Origin: Fructobacillus broussonetiae
GTDB lineage: Bacteria; Bacillota; Bacilli; Lactobacillales; Lactobacillaceae
Length of the DNA stretch: 64,000 nt
NCBI RefSeq assembly: GCF_018437275.1
Contig: NZ_JAAMFK010000006.1
Span: 54,222 to 118,221, forward strand
Direction: 5' to 3'
Numbering within the stretch: the stretch's first letter is position 1; every line of letters starts with the position of its first letter. A model generated the notes under the pieces. That model was not told the DNA's origin. It made no database searches and saw only the letters and a program-made list of their open reading frames with translations. Positions 16,597-23,917 of the stretch are shown here, piece after piece. The translations under genes were made by a program, and so were the position numbers.

Positions 16597-16770
16597 CTAT
16601 GATTGATGTGATGAACTGTCCATCTTCATCGTCTTTGACCTATCCATGTCGCAACAGTCTTTTGTCCGACGGTGCGCACACTCACAGCTCGTCGCCGTGA
16701 TGACGACAACCAACATCGTAATGGCTGCAATGGCCATCACCCAGGCTTCCTTCTTCGTAATTTTAATCAT
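16597..16770 (-). CDS. Cys/Met-rich membrane micro-protein (57 aa), probable metal binder
   Basis: ATG 16770 lies three bases after the stop of the 79 aa gene, so translation is probably coupled. Residues about 9-27 form one membrane helix (AWVMAIAAITMLVVVITA), followed by a CECAH motif and then KDCCDMDRSKTMKMD and a His near the end. The DCCDMD block is also in the upstream protein. Cys pairs with Met and His spaced this way suggest binding of copper or a similar soft metal outside the membrane. Inferred from composition only. Confidence 0.65.
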   Translation of the reverse strand: MIKITKKEAWVMAIAAITMLVVVITATSCECAHRRTKDCCDMDRSKTMKMDSSSHQS

Positions 16771-16773
16771 GGC

Positions 16774-17013
16774 TTACTTCTTTGATGAGCCCATGTCCAT
16801 CTTTGAATGGTCCATCTTATCGTGATCCATGTCGCAGCAGTCCTTCATTGATGAACCACTCTTCATTGACATGGACTTGTGGTCCATGTTGCAGCAGTCG
16901 TCTGCCTTCTTGTTGTTCGTGTGTTGAATTGAAATGAACGTTACGGCAACGATAACCACAACGATGACAGCGATGATTGCCGTCCAAGTTTTGTTACTGA
17001 TGTTCTTAAACAT
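16774..17013 (-). CDS. Cys/Met/His-rich membrane micro-protein (79 aa), probable metal binder
   Basis: A single membrane helix at about residues 9-28 (WTAIIAVIVVVIVAVTFISI) is followed by an outward-facing tail with two DCC(N/D)MDH blocks and repeated MDH, MSM and KMD units. The tail holds 4 Cys, about 11 Met and 5 His in some 40 residues. This composition is typical of copper-binding or copper-buffering proteins; no copper ATPase or regulator is nearby. The start has GGAGAGGCGAA ahead of it. First gene of a two-gene unit with the 57 aa paralogue. Confidence 0.7.
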   Translation of the reverse strand: MFKNISNKTWTAIIAVIVVVIVAVTFISIQHTNNKKADDCCNMDHKSMSMKSGSSMKDCCDMDHDKMDHSKMDMGSSKK

Positions 17014-17287
17014 TTCGCCTCTCCTTGTATCCTTTTACGGTCTTCCTAGTTTACAACCATTTTAGTCTAGCATGATAAAAGGCCCAATGCTAGGCTTTTT
17101 AAGCCTGTAAAAGTCAGTCCCGGACTCGATGCAGTCTTCTGCCTCAATTGGTTTATTTGGGTCGAATTCCAAGCTTTAAAAAGTGCTTAGAAAATTTAAC
17201 GGACTTTTGCTTTTGAAGACGACTGGTCAACGAACCGAGTGATTTTGAAGGTAATTGGTCTGGTGGGAATTGGGTTGAGAAAATTTT
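17014..17287. other. Intergenic region with a dispersed repeat motif
   Basis: No gene seen. Contains AGGCTTTTTAAGCCT (17092-17106) and the motif AAAGTCAGTCCCGG at about 17109, related to motifs near 20035, 23747 and 33020. Confidence 0.4.
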
Positions 17288-17689
17288 TTATACTTTTTTG
17301 TTGCTTTTTAAGCATTGATAAAATTCTTTATATTCAATTGGCAATAATTCATACGTCCCACTAGGAATGCCCTCTAGCTCATGAACAATGTCTGAGACAG
17401 CTTCACTTTTCTTTTCATAGAGTTTTTCAACATCTTCACAAGTCCAACAAATCAGATTATCCAGTGGATCATTAAGAAAAGGTTCCTCTTCGAACTTCAT
17501 TTGATAATCATCAGCAATGATTTTAAGAAACTTAAGAGCGGATTCAACTCCAAGTTTTTTATCAAAAATTGCCCTTTCAGCCATTAAATAGTAATCCACG
17601 TTTTCTAATCGCAGTGGCAAATCAATATCTTTGATGCTAATTTTTCCTTCATATATTAAATGACATAGCAGTTGTTGTTCTTTATTCAT
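17288..17689 (-). CDS. Hypothetical 133 aa protein
   Basis: Starts at ATG 17689 behind GAAGAGGATTTA. Soluble, acidic (FEEEPFLNDPLDNL, CEDVEKLYEKKSEAV), with two Cys in the ICWTCED segment. AT-rich like the next two genes, unlike the ribosomal genes beyond. No family recognised; size and acidity resemble immunity-type proteins, but that is speculation. Confidence 0.6.
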   Translation of the reverse strand: MNKEQQLLCHLIYEGKISIKDIDLPLRLENVDYYLMAERAIFDKKLGVESALKFLKIIADDYQMKFEEEPFLNDPLDNLICWTCEDVEKLYEKKSEAVSDIVHELEGIPSGTYELLPIEYKEFYQCLKSNKKV

Positions 17690-17726
17690 TAAATCCTCTT
17701 CACGTGCTATTATCCAAAAATCAACT

Positions 17727-17936
17727 TCAAATTTTGAATGTCCCGCTTTTTATTTTTTTGATTATCTTTGCAGCTCTTTCATCCGCTTCTTCCTCAGTGG
17801 GATAATCTTCTCTATATAATTGATTGTTATGCTCGACACATACAAACCATGTTAATCCTTTTAAACTATATCCAGAATGAACATAGTACATTTCTTTTTC
17901 ATTTGAATTAAATGGGATAGATACATTGATTATAAT
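17727..17936 (-). CDS. Small 69 aa protein with a probable non-standard start codon
   Basis: An open frame with the product VSIPFNSNEKEMYYVHSGYS to EEEADERAAKIIKKIKSGTF. A strong AAAGGAGG lies just before, but the codons at the right distance are ATT, ATA and ATC (17936-17928). The first ATG in frame (17891) is 16 codons in and has no ribosome site. The amphipathic C-terminus (TEEEADERAAKIIKKI) is typical of small real proteins with a DUF-like fold. Either an AUU/AUA start, or a truncated gene. Confidence 0.5.
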   Translation of the reverse strand: MIINVSIPFNSNEKEMYYVHSGYSLKGLTWFVCVEHNNQLYREDYPTEEEADERAAKIIKKIKSGTFKI

Positions 17937-18037
17937 GCGCCTCCTTTCATGAATGCTTTTGCAAAATTAAAATAATAATCAATAGGAAAGCAAAAACCTT
18001 CATTGATTTTACTCTACTAACTTTTTAAATTTTTTCT

Positions 18038-18616
18038 TTAAGAGTTTTGATTCAATTCCCGAATTTCAGAATGAAGCGCCACCCGACCATAATTCTTTGC
18101 TTTGATGCTAATCATCTTAACAATTTGTGACATCATCTGTCGATCTTCGATTTCCAGAGCTGGTTGGTTTTGATTTTTTTCATTCATCCATGCTTTTATC
18201 TTCGGAAATAAACTCAAAATCCCACTAACTTCCAACAATTCCATATTCTTACCACTTTGAGAGGCATAAGGACGAAAAGTTTTCGCATTAGATGTTGACA
18301 ATAGCGTAGTTAAATAACTTTTATGAGAAGGTTTAAAGGAATCTAAGGCGTACGGTACATAATATTCACTTTTATTCGAATCTACCGGATTAATATATGT
18401 CCAAGGTAGTAACTCAGCAACTTGAAAAACTAATTTACAAAACCACTTCTCTGATTTGTCGATTTCATTATCTAAAAAAATAATAAAATCACCTGACTGA
18501 ATATTCATCTTTCCATCATGTACCACATCGAATAAAATCCCTTCCTTATGTAAAAAGAATGGATTGCGTTTTAAACTCAGAGAATTCATTTTCTCTTTTA
18601 TAATATAACTTGACAC
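18038..18616 (-). CDS. Hypothetical 192 aa protein
   Basis: A soluble protein without a family I recognise. The frame opens with GTG at 18616; an ATG ten codons in (18589) behind AAAGAGAAA is another possible start. The middle has ELLPWTYINPVDSNKSEYYV and the C-terminus MMSQIVKMISIKAKNYGRVAL. Very AT-rich, as are its upstream 220 bases, so it was probably acquired. It could belong to a defence-type locus, but nothing shows it. Confidence 0.55.
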   Translation of the reverse strand: MSSYIIKEKMNSLSLKRNPFFLHKEGILFDVVHDGKMNIQSGDFIIFLDNEIDKSEKWFCKLVFQVAELLPWTYINPVDSNKSEYYVPYALDSFKPSHKSYLTTLLSTSNAKTFRPYASQSGKNMELLEVSGILSLFPKIKAWMNEKNQNQPALEIEDRQMMSQIVKMISIKAKNYGRVALHSEIRELNQNS

Positions 18617-18959
18617 TCTAAACTCTTCTCTAATATTGTGAAAATTAATTCATTACTGTTTCCACCTTATCACAATAATATAGAAAATAACAATTAACTT
18701 TAGAAAAATACACCGCGTATTACCGGCTTTGCAAAGATAAGACAAATGTATTATGAATGAAATACTTATATTATATTTCATATAAAATCAAGTTATCTAA
18801 ACGTTACTTTGTATTAACTCCATTTGTAAACAAAAGCAGCCTGTGATGGCTGCTTGGGTGGATGATGGATGTGATCGAGCGGGGTGGAGCGCTGCAAGAG
18901 CGCACAAAAAAAGCAGCCGAATGGCTGCTTTTTGTTTTTCCAAAAGGATAATCGAAAGA
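18617..18959. other. AT-rich intergenic region with two hairpins
   Basis: No gene seen in the first 220 bases. GCAGCC-TGTGAT-GGCTGC at 18835-18852 and AAAAAGCAGCC-GAATG-type hairpin at 18905-18940 follow; the second, with T-runs on the minus strand, is the rpsI terminator. Confidence 0.6.
18905..18940 (-). terminator. Terminator of rplM-rpsI
   Basis: Minus strand AAAAAGCAGCCATTCGGCTGCTTTTTTT, 20 bases after the rpsI stop. Confidence 0.9.
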
Positions 18960-19355
18960 TTAACGCTTTGAGAATTGTGATGCCTTACGGGCCTTCTTAA
19001 GACCTGGCTTCTTACGTTCCTTCATACGAGCGTCACGAGTCAAAAGACCAGCTTGCTTCAATGCTGAACGGAAGTCTGGGTCAACAGTCAACAACGCACG
19101 GGCGATACCGTGACGAGTTGCACCGGCTTGACCAGAGAAACCACCACCGTTAACGTTAACGTTAACGTCGTAGTTACCCAAAGTATCAGTAGCGTTGAAT
19201 GGTTGCAAAACAACTTCACGCAAGTTAGGGAAAGGAATGTAGTCTTCGATTGCCTTACCGTTCATAGTAATAGCACCAGTACCTGGTACCAAACGTACAC
19301 GGGCAACAGAGTTCTTACGACGACCAGTTCCAATGTATTGTACTGCTTCAGCCAT
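18960..19355 (-). CDS. rpsI: 30S ribosomal protein S9
   Basis: 131 aa, full length. The family hallmarks are present: [16 protein letters not shown] at the N-terminus, [19 protein letters not shown] in the middle, and the basic tail [12 protein letters not shown], which reaches into the decoding centre and touches P-site tRNA. Co-transcribed with rplM, 17 bases downstream of it, from the promoter at 19923-19951. Confidence 0.99.
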   Translation of the reverse strand: MAEAVQYIGTGRRKNSVARVRLVPGTGAITMNGKAIEDYIPFPNLREVVLQPFNATDTLGNYDVNVNVNGGGFSGQAGATRHGIARALLTVDPDFRSALKQAGLLTRDARMKERKKPGLKKARKASQFSKR

Positions 19356-19372
19356 GTTATTGGTCTCCTTTC

Positions 19373-19816
19373 TTAAACTAACTTGTTGATGTCAAGCACT
19401 TCAGGCTTTTGCGCTGCGTGGTTGTGATCTGCTCCAGCGTAAACGTGGAGGTTCAAACCTTGCTTGCGACCCAAAGTCGTCTTTGGCAACATACCCTTGA
19501 TTGACAATTCCAACAACTTATCGGAATCCTTCTGACGGTAATCACCGGCAGTACGTTCCTTCAATCCACCTGGGTGGTTTGAGTGGTGGTAGTAAATCTT
19601 GTCTGATGCCTTCTTACCAGTCAACTTCACTTCTGAAGCGTTGATGACGATGACGTTGTCACCCATGTCAACGTTAGGTGTGAAAGTTGGCTTGTTCTTT
19701 CCACGCAAAATTGAAGCGACTACAGTAGACAAACGTCCCAATGCAACGTCCTTTGCATCGATGATGTACCACTTCTTTTCAATTTCGCCTGGCTTTGCTA
19801 AAAATGTTGTACGCAT
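19373..19816 (-). CDS. rplM: 50S ribosomal protein L13
   Basis: 147 aa, full length, with [22 protein letters not shown] and [10 protein letters not shown]. An early-assembly protein of the large subunit. First gene of the rplM-rpsI operon, with a strong promoter about 110 bases upstream. In related bacteria it directly follows truA; here about 9.7 kb of accessory DNA separates them. Confidence 0.99.
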   Translation of the reverse strand: MRTTFLAKPGEIEKKWYIIDAKDVALGRLSTVVASILRGKNKPTFTPNVDMGDNVIVINASEVKLTGKKASDKIYYHHSNHPGGLKERTAGDYRQKDSDKLLELSIKGMLPKTTLGRKQGLNLHVYAGADHNHAAQKPEVLDINKLV

Positions 19817-19922
19817 AATGGCGCGCTCCTTTAATTAGTTGTTTACAGTGTCGAATCGTTCCTTATCCGACGGTTACAATAAGTTTCCGGGGCTTATCGT
19901 GAGGTAAACAATACCGACTAAT

Positions 19923-19951
19923 AGTATATAAAATTCCCGGACTTGTGTCAA
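19923..19951 (-). promoter_or_regulatory. Promoter of rplM-rpsI
   Basis: Minus strand TTGACA (19946-19951), 17-base spacer, TATACT (19923-19928): an almost ideal vegetative promoter. The 5' leader of roughly 100 bases may carry a ribosomal-protein control structure. Confidence 0.85.
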
Positions 19952-20131
19952 CGAAAACTTCGCTATTTATCAGTTATTCGGCTGATTTTACAAAGTTTCG
20001 ACGACGCATTAGAAACTTATTCTACCATGAAAAGTCAGACCCGGTTCAGGTGCTTGTCATTCTTGAGGAATTTTTAGGAAATGGGCGGTCCCTTTATGGA
20101 AAATCAGGGATCGTTTTGGTGGGCGGGGCCG

Positions 20132-20194
20132 TTTGTGCGGTTAGCGGGGCCGTTTTGGTGGATGTTGTTATTTGTGCGGTTAGCGGGGCCGTTT
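20132..20194. repeat. Tandem GC-rich direct repeat
   Basis: TTTGTGCGGTTAGCGGGGCC-GTTT occurs at 20132-20155 and 20171-20194, perfect over 24 bases with a 39-base period; the core GCGGGGCCGTTT occurs a third time at about 20123. The region lies between rplM and the adhesin, contains no gene and is far richer in G than its surroundings. A hairpin GGCGTCC/GGGGCGCC with a T-run at 20221-20247 follows it. Confidence 0.7.
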
Positions 20195-20370
20195 ACGCTG
20201 TTGGCCTCACGGGGGGGTGAGGCGTCCTTTAGGGGCGCCGTTTTTATAGGAAGAAAAAGATATCGCCATTATTTTGCAGATTGTGTTACAGAAGCATTAC
20301 TATTGTTAGACATTTTCGAAACAAAAGCCTAAAATAGTGTATAGGATATAAAAACACGATGGAGGATTTT

Positions 20371-21653
20371 ATGACACACATTCATTCAGATAATCGAATC
20401 CTCGCCGGGCTCATTTTAAGCTGCTTGACCCTTTTCATCTTTGGATTCAGCCACAGTCTACAAGCGTCCGCTAGCGAGGACAACCAATACATCACCGGTG
20501 TTTCACTCACCGACCTCACCAACCCTAACGCCGATGGTAAATTCGGTCCCCTCGACAGCATGCAGGTGAAGTACGACTTTGACATTTCAAAAGGCGACAT
20601 TGATAAAAATGGTCGCGATTTCTCAGTAAAGGTTCCTGAACAGTTCAACCTTCAAACGTCTTTTTCCTTTGACATTGAAGATGATCAAGGTAACGTTATC
20701 GATAAAGCCGTTACTGACCCCAACAACCACAAAATCAACGTTTCCTGGACGGACTTAGCCGTTTCAAAGAATTCAAACAACGAAATCAAAGGTAGTTTTA
20801 ACATTCTTCTCCACTGGAACCTTGCTAAAATTACAACCAGTGTGAAAACGCCAATCAACTGGGATCTTCCAAACGGCGCCTCTGTTTCGCCTAACTCAAC
20901 CAACGTTATTGTGAAGCCCGCTACCAATGATGATCCCGATGAAATGTTCTCTAAGTGGGGCTGGATTGATCCAAACGATCCCAACGTGATTCAATGGGCC
21001 ATCCGTGTTAACCGCAAAGCAACACACATTTCTGACGCGGTATTGAATGATGAAATCGGGGATAACCAAAAGTTGCTCGATATCTCGAAGGTTATCAAAG
21101 TCCACTACAACAGTGACAACGGTTGGACTTCAACACCTTAGGTTGGGTCAATAGCAATGCGATTGTTAAAGATTCCGACACAAAGTTCCACATCAACTTC
21201 GGTGACATTGACGACAGCTACCTCGTTTACTACTCAACACAAATCACTGATAACGGTGCCGGTAACCGTTACACAAACCACGCGACATTAACGGGTGACA
21301 ACATCAAAACAATTGTGCGTGACGTTCAATCCCCTGAATACAAGGGTGGCGGTAACGCTGGTTACCACGGTAATGGTGGTAACGGTGGAGACACCCCTAC
21401 GCCAGCACCAACACCAAACCCAACACCGGTCATCCCTAACAAGGGCAACGATGGTGATCAAAACGGTGCCAACAATAACGATGACGCTAACAAAAAGCCA
21501 GCAACACAACCTGCGCACCCCGCAGATAAAATTCTTCCCGTTCTTCCCCTTACTGGAAAGACTTCTACGGCTGGCAAAACTTCCATCATGCTCGCTAGCT
21601 TAGCATTGGTCGCTACGGTTTCTGGTTTATACTTTACGAAGAAAAATAACTAA
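20371..21653 (+). pseudogene. Frameshifted collagen-binding-type adhesin with LPLTG sorting signal
   Basis: Starts at ATG 20371 behind GGAGGATTTT. Frame one runs to 21141 with a signal peptide (LAGLILSCLTLFIFGFSHSL), YITGVSLTDLTNPNADG and the collagen-binding Ig-like fold ending in DNGWTSTP. The rest continues from about 21120 in another frame: DFNTLGWVNSNAIVKDSDTK, a short Gly/Pro/Thr-rich linker, then LPLTGKTSTAG, a membrane helix and KKNN. One inserted or missing base near 21120 breaks the gene. Without the shift it would be a complete cell-wall anchored adhesin, related in both Ig domains to the intact one at 8658-10133. Pseudogene, phase-variable gene or sequencing error. Confidence 0.8.
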
Positions 21654-21709
21654 GCTTTCAATTTCATTTGAATGATATGAAGGCTTTCTTCAATCATCAA
21701 CTACAAATT

Positions 21710-21755
21710 AAGCAGCAGTCCACTTTTTTTTGGGTGGCTTGCTGCTTTTTCTTTT
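21710..21755 (+). terminator. Terminator of the second adhesin
   Basis: AAGCAGCA, an imperfect GTCCAC/GTGGCT stem and TGCTGCTTTTTC. It lies about 60 bases after the stop codon. Confidence 0.7.
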
Positions 21756-21789
21756 ATACCCATTTGGAATAACGCCGGACTTTTTTGGA

Positions 21790-22408
21790 AAATCCTGCTA
21801 TGCTTTGCTTGGGTAGAAATACCCCTCCTTTCTCAGAAGGTTTCGCCTCCGATATGGAGGTTACCTCCTTTCATTGTAGGTGTCACATCGGGCCCGTCAC
21901 CCAGTCAGTGGCATTTACTCTTTTTGTTTTCAAACTCAAAACAAAAAGAGCGGTCGAAGTCCAAGCGATTTCGGCTGCTCTTTTTTTAGGAGAAAAGGAT
22001 GGGCTTTTAAAGCCCTTTGGTACGAAAAGAAACGGCAACCACCGTCGGTGATTACCGTCATTCCAGAGTCAAGAATCGTCTGTTGGCTGCTCCTCAGCAG
22101 ACAACCAGCGGGTAGGAATGAACAAACCATCGAAATCGAAAAAATGAAAGTTCCTGCCGTCTCAATCATTCTTTCACCCTTTTTCCGAAGCGCTCAGCTC
22201 TCGATTACATGTGTTGCGGGTTCTTGTTGAGGTGAGAATCGTGTTTTTAGAAGAGGCCTTCGGTTTCGGCCTCAATTCTAAACGGCCAGTGCAAACCATC
22301 AGCGGGTTAAAGGGGAGTCGCCAATAATTGACCCCGCTAAAACAATTCGATCATCACGCGCCACCTGCCCGACAGCCCTACGCTCCAGTCTGTGACGGCT
22401 CTTTTCTC
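21790..22408. other. Structured, apparently non-coding region with convergent transcription signals
   Basis: Over 600 bases without a convincing gene. A minus-strand promoter at 22416-22444 reads in from the right. A plus-strand extended -10 (TGCTATGCT, about 21799) reads in from the left. A hairpin at about 21945-21990 (AAAAAGAGC/GCTCTTTTTTT) with T-runs in both directions would end both. Several other hairpins are visible (CCTCCGATATGGAGG at 21849-21863; CTGCTGAGGAGCAG-type at about 22090). Open frames on either strand run through the terminator hairpin. It may hold small RNAs. Confidence 0.45.
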
Positions 22409-22415
22409 TGCTTTA

Positions 22416-22444
22416 TTTATACCATGGTCCGTAATAACTGGCAA
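22416..22444 (-). promoter_or_regulatory. Strong orphan promoter reading into the structured region
   Basis: Minus strand TTGCCA (22439-22444), 17-base spacer, TATAAA (22416-22421). No coding gene follows within 400 bases. Confidence 0.7.
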
Positions 22445-22558
22445 CAATTATTTTGATATTTTTAGAACAAATTACATTGTTATACAAATATTTTAAATAT
22501 GTATAATTTCATCATCTTTTTTACTTGATTTGCTTGCACGTCTTTTTTGAATAGCACG

Positions 22559-22587
22559 CAAAAAGCGATGCCTTTCGCATCGTTTTA
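22559..22587 (-). terminator. Terminator of the five-peptide bacteriocin operon
   Basis: Minus strand AAAACGATGCGAAAGGCATCGCTTTTT, 44 bases after the last precursor gene. Confidence 0.85.
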
Positions 22588-22630
22588 CGAGAACTAATAA
22601 TCTGTGATCCGTGGCACTCATCCATTTAGA

Positions 22631-22771
22631 CTAATGCCCAGTGAGCCCATCAATAAATCCCTTACCGAATTCAGCAATCGATAGGATGTGGCAAAAACCA
22701 AGTCCACCCTTCAGATTGGCTAATTCGTCATTCGTTAATCCTGAAAATTGATTTAAAACACTTTCTTTCAT
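22631..22771 (-). CDS. Double-glycine bacteriocin precursor, peptide 5 of 5
   Basis: 46 aa, behind AAGGAAGGA. The leader MKESVLNQFSGLTNDELANLKGG has the classic pattern of class II bacteriocin leaders: Phe at -15, Leu at -12, Glu-Leu at -8/-7, Leu at -4 and Gly-Gly at -2/-1. Processing would release a 23-residue peptide, LGFCHILSIAEFGKGFIDGL plus TGH, hydrophobic with one Cys and a glycine-rich end. It is the last gene of the minus-strand operon and is followed by a terminator. No known bacteriocin recognised. It could also be a signalling peptide. Confidence 0.8.
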   Translation of the reverse strand: MKESVLNQFSGLTNDELANLKGGLGFCHILSIAEFGKGFIDGLTGH

Positions 22772-22801
22772 TTGTGCTTCCTTCCTTATGCTTTCCTGTC
22801 C

Positions 22802-22954
22802 TTAATGGTAGTGGCGAGTGGAATGTATCTTGTGTGTGAACATGTACTTCAAAGTCTTGCCACAACCATGACCAAAATCATAGAGAATACTACCGCCAGT
22901 GACCCCCATCAAAGCAGAAGAATCCATCTCTTGATAACTAACTAAGTCGTTCAT
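22802..22954 (-). CDS. Double-glycine bacteriocin precursor, peptide 4 of 5
   Basis: 50 aa, behind GGGGAGGTAG. The leader ends YQEMDSSALMGVTGG (Tyr -15, Met -12, Leu -7, Val -4, GG), so it aligns without gaps with the other four. The mature part has 29 residues, SILYDFGHGCGKTLKYMFTH plus KIHSTRHYH: a glycine-rich GHGCG segment, one Cys and a strongly basic, His-rich end. A cationic C-terminus is usual in peptides of this class. Confidence 0.8.
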   Translation of the reverse strand: MNDLVSYQEMDSSALMGVTGGSILYDFGHGCGKTLKYMFTHKIHSTRHYH

Positions 22955-22979
22955 CTTCAACTACCTCCCCTTACGCTAA

Positions 22980-23144
22980 CTACTTACCAAAAACCGTGTC
23001 CATCATTCCATGGGCAAAGCTACCGACAAAATCGGCGGCAAAGTGAAGCCCCTTCTTCATGATGGTGCAACAGATCAGTCCACCCCGGACTGATCGAAGC
23101 TCATCATCTGAAACGGTTTGAAAATCCTGCATTTTGTTTTTCAT
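22980..23144 (-). CDS. Double-glycine bacteriocin precursor, peptide 3 of 5
   Basis: 54 aa, behind TAGGTGA. The leader MKNKMQDFQTVSDDELRSVRGG is a textbook double-glycine leader (Phe -15, Val -12, Glu-Leu -8/-7, Val -4). The mature part of 32 residues, LICCTIMKKGLHFAADFVGS plus FAHGMMDTVFGK, has two adjacent Cys, a basic KK and an amphipathic glycine-containing helix. The gap to the next gene is 25 bases. Confidence 0.8.
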   Translation of the reverse strand: MKNKMQDFQTVSDDELRSVRGGLICCTIMKKGLHFAADFVGSFAHGMMDTVFGK

Positions 23145-23171
23145 GTTTTCACCTATTCTTTCTTGGTCAGC

Positions 23172-23327
23172 TTAGCGCAAAAGCGAGTAGACGCCCTTTT
23201 TAAAGAGATTCAATTGCTTGCCCAGCGCTCTACCAATGAGATAGCCGAAGACGTTGTGACCGCCAGTTACAACTGCCAGGTCGCAATCTTCTAGCACAAC
23301 AATGTTTGCTTTGGAATTCTTAATCAT
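23172..23327 (-). CDS. Double-glycine bacteriocin precursor, peptide 2 of 5, with GxxxG motif
   Basis: 51 aa, behind AGGAGGTCTTTCA. The leader ends IVVLEDCDLAVVTGG, aligned at -15, -12, -7 and -4 with the others. The mature part has 28 residues, HNVFGYLIGRALGKQLNLFK plus KGVYSLLR: cationic, with GRALG, a GxxxG helix-contact motif as found in both partners of class IIb two-peptide bacteriocins. The product of the preceding gene also has a GxxxG motif. Confidence 0.8.
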   Translation of the reverse strand: MIKNSKANIVVLEDCDLAVVTGGHNVFGYLIGRALGKQLNLFKKGVYSLLR

Positions 23328-23369
23328 TGAAAGACCTCCTCTGGTCTGATGATGAAAACGACACGCTTG

Positions 23370-23546
23370 CTACATACCGAAGATGAAGCCGTAGATGAAC
23401 CCGAAGGTCAAATCTCGAAAGGCGTTCCCGTAGTATCGCCCAATGTCGAAGTAGGAATTCAACAAATATAACCGACCGCCGTTAACAGCCATCAGCTCCG
23501 TCTCGTTTAACGCTTTGTATCGCTCGAACGTGTGATTTCTTTGCAT
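23370..23546 (-). CDS. Double-glycine bacteriocin precursor, peptide 1 of 5, with GxxxG motif
   Basis: 58 aa, behind GACAGGAGGACGTT. First gene of the operon, downstream of a good promoter (23591-23619). The leader ends YKALNETELMAVNGG (Tyr -15, Leu -12, Glu-Leu -8/-7, Val -4). The mature part has 34 residues, RLYLLNSYFDIGRYYGNAFR plus DLTFGFIYGFIFGM: very aromatic, with GRYYG (GxxxG) and a GFIYGFIFG end. Together with the next gene it makes a plausible two-peptide pair. Confidence 0.8.
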   Translation of the reverse strand: MQRNHTFERYKALNETELMAVNGGRLYLLNSYFDIGRYYGNAFRDLTFGFIYGFIFGM

Positions 23547-23590
23547 AACGTCCTCCTGTCATTTACCACGTCGCCATTAGTTCTGATTTA

Positions 23591-23619
23591 TTTATAGCAG
23601 GCTCCAAAACCCTTGTAAA
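23591..23619 (-). promoter_or_regulatory. Promoter of the bacteriocin precursor operon
   Basis: Minus strand TTTACA (23614-23619), 17-base spacer ending CCTGC, TATAAA (23591-23596). The same arrangement TTTACA-N17(ending CCTGC)-TATAA is found at 24630-24658 in front of the CPBP gene. Confidence 0.75.
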
Positions 23620-23823
23620 TAGGGCTTTCTAACGATACAAAAGGCCTGATTTGTTTGAAAAACATTCCTTTTTGGAATAAGTTTTTTCGCCCCTTTTTCA
23701 TGTAAAAGTCAGAAGCGGACACGTTTTTTGACATGTCCGGGTCTGACTTTGCAAGACATATAAAATAGAATCGTACAGGTGCTTTCAATCGAGTTACGAT
23801 ACGCATCGCCCTTTCCCATATAC

Positions 23824-23914
23824 ATAAGTGCCAAAAATTTCTTGAAAATCTTTTTTGCTGTTTTAAGTAAGTGTTAGTAGATAAGAAAAAGCAGCCGAAG
23901 TAGGCTGCTTTTTC
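23824..23914. repeat. Direct repeat, copy A (3' region of the CPBP gene)
   Basis: About 91 bases almost identical to 24862-24952 (ATAAG, then CCAAAAATTTCTTGAAAATC, GCTGTTTTAAGTAAG, GTTAGTAGATAAGAAAAAGC and the terminator hairpin). Only a handful of differences. The terminator part (23884-23914) ends the CPBP gene. Confidence 0.9.
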
Positions 23915-23915
23915 T
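23884..23915 (-). terminator. Terminator of the CPBP gene
   Basis: Minus strand AAAAAGCAGCCTACTTCGGCTGCTTTTTC, three bases after the stop codon. Part of direct repeat A. Confidence 0.85.
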
Positions 23916-23917
23916 GT

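Noticed and set aside
21848..22051. Plus-strand frame beginning MEVTSFHCRC in the structured region
   Set aside because: No Shine-Dalgarno, overlaps hairpins and the terminator; more likely a chance frame in a non-coding RNA region.
21936..22169. Minus-strand 77-codon frame in the structured region
   Set aside because: It runs through a bidirectional terminator hairpin and its C-terminus is encoded by the stem; composition is not protein-like.
23588..23806. Minus-strand 72-codon frame upstream of the precursor operon
   Set aside because: It covers the promoter boxes at 23591-23619 and has no ribosome site.
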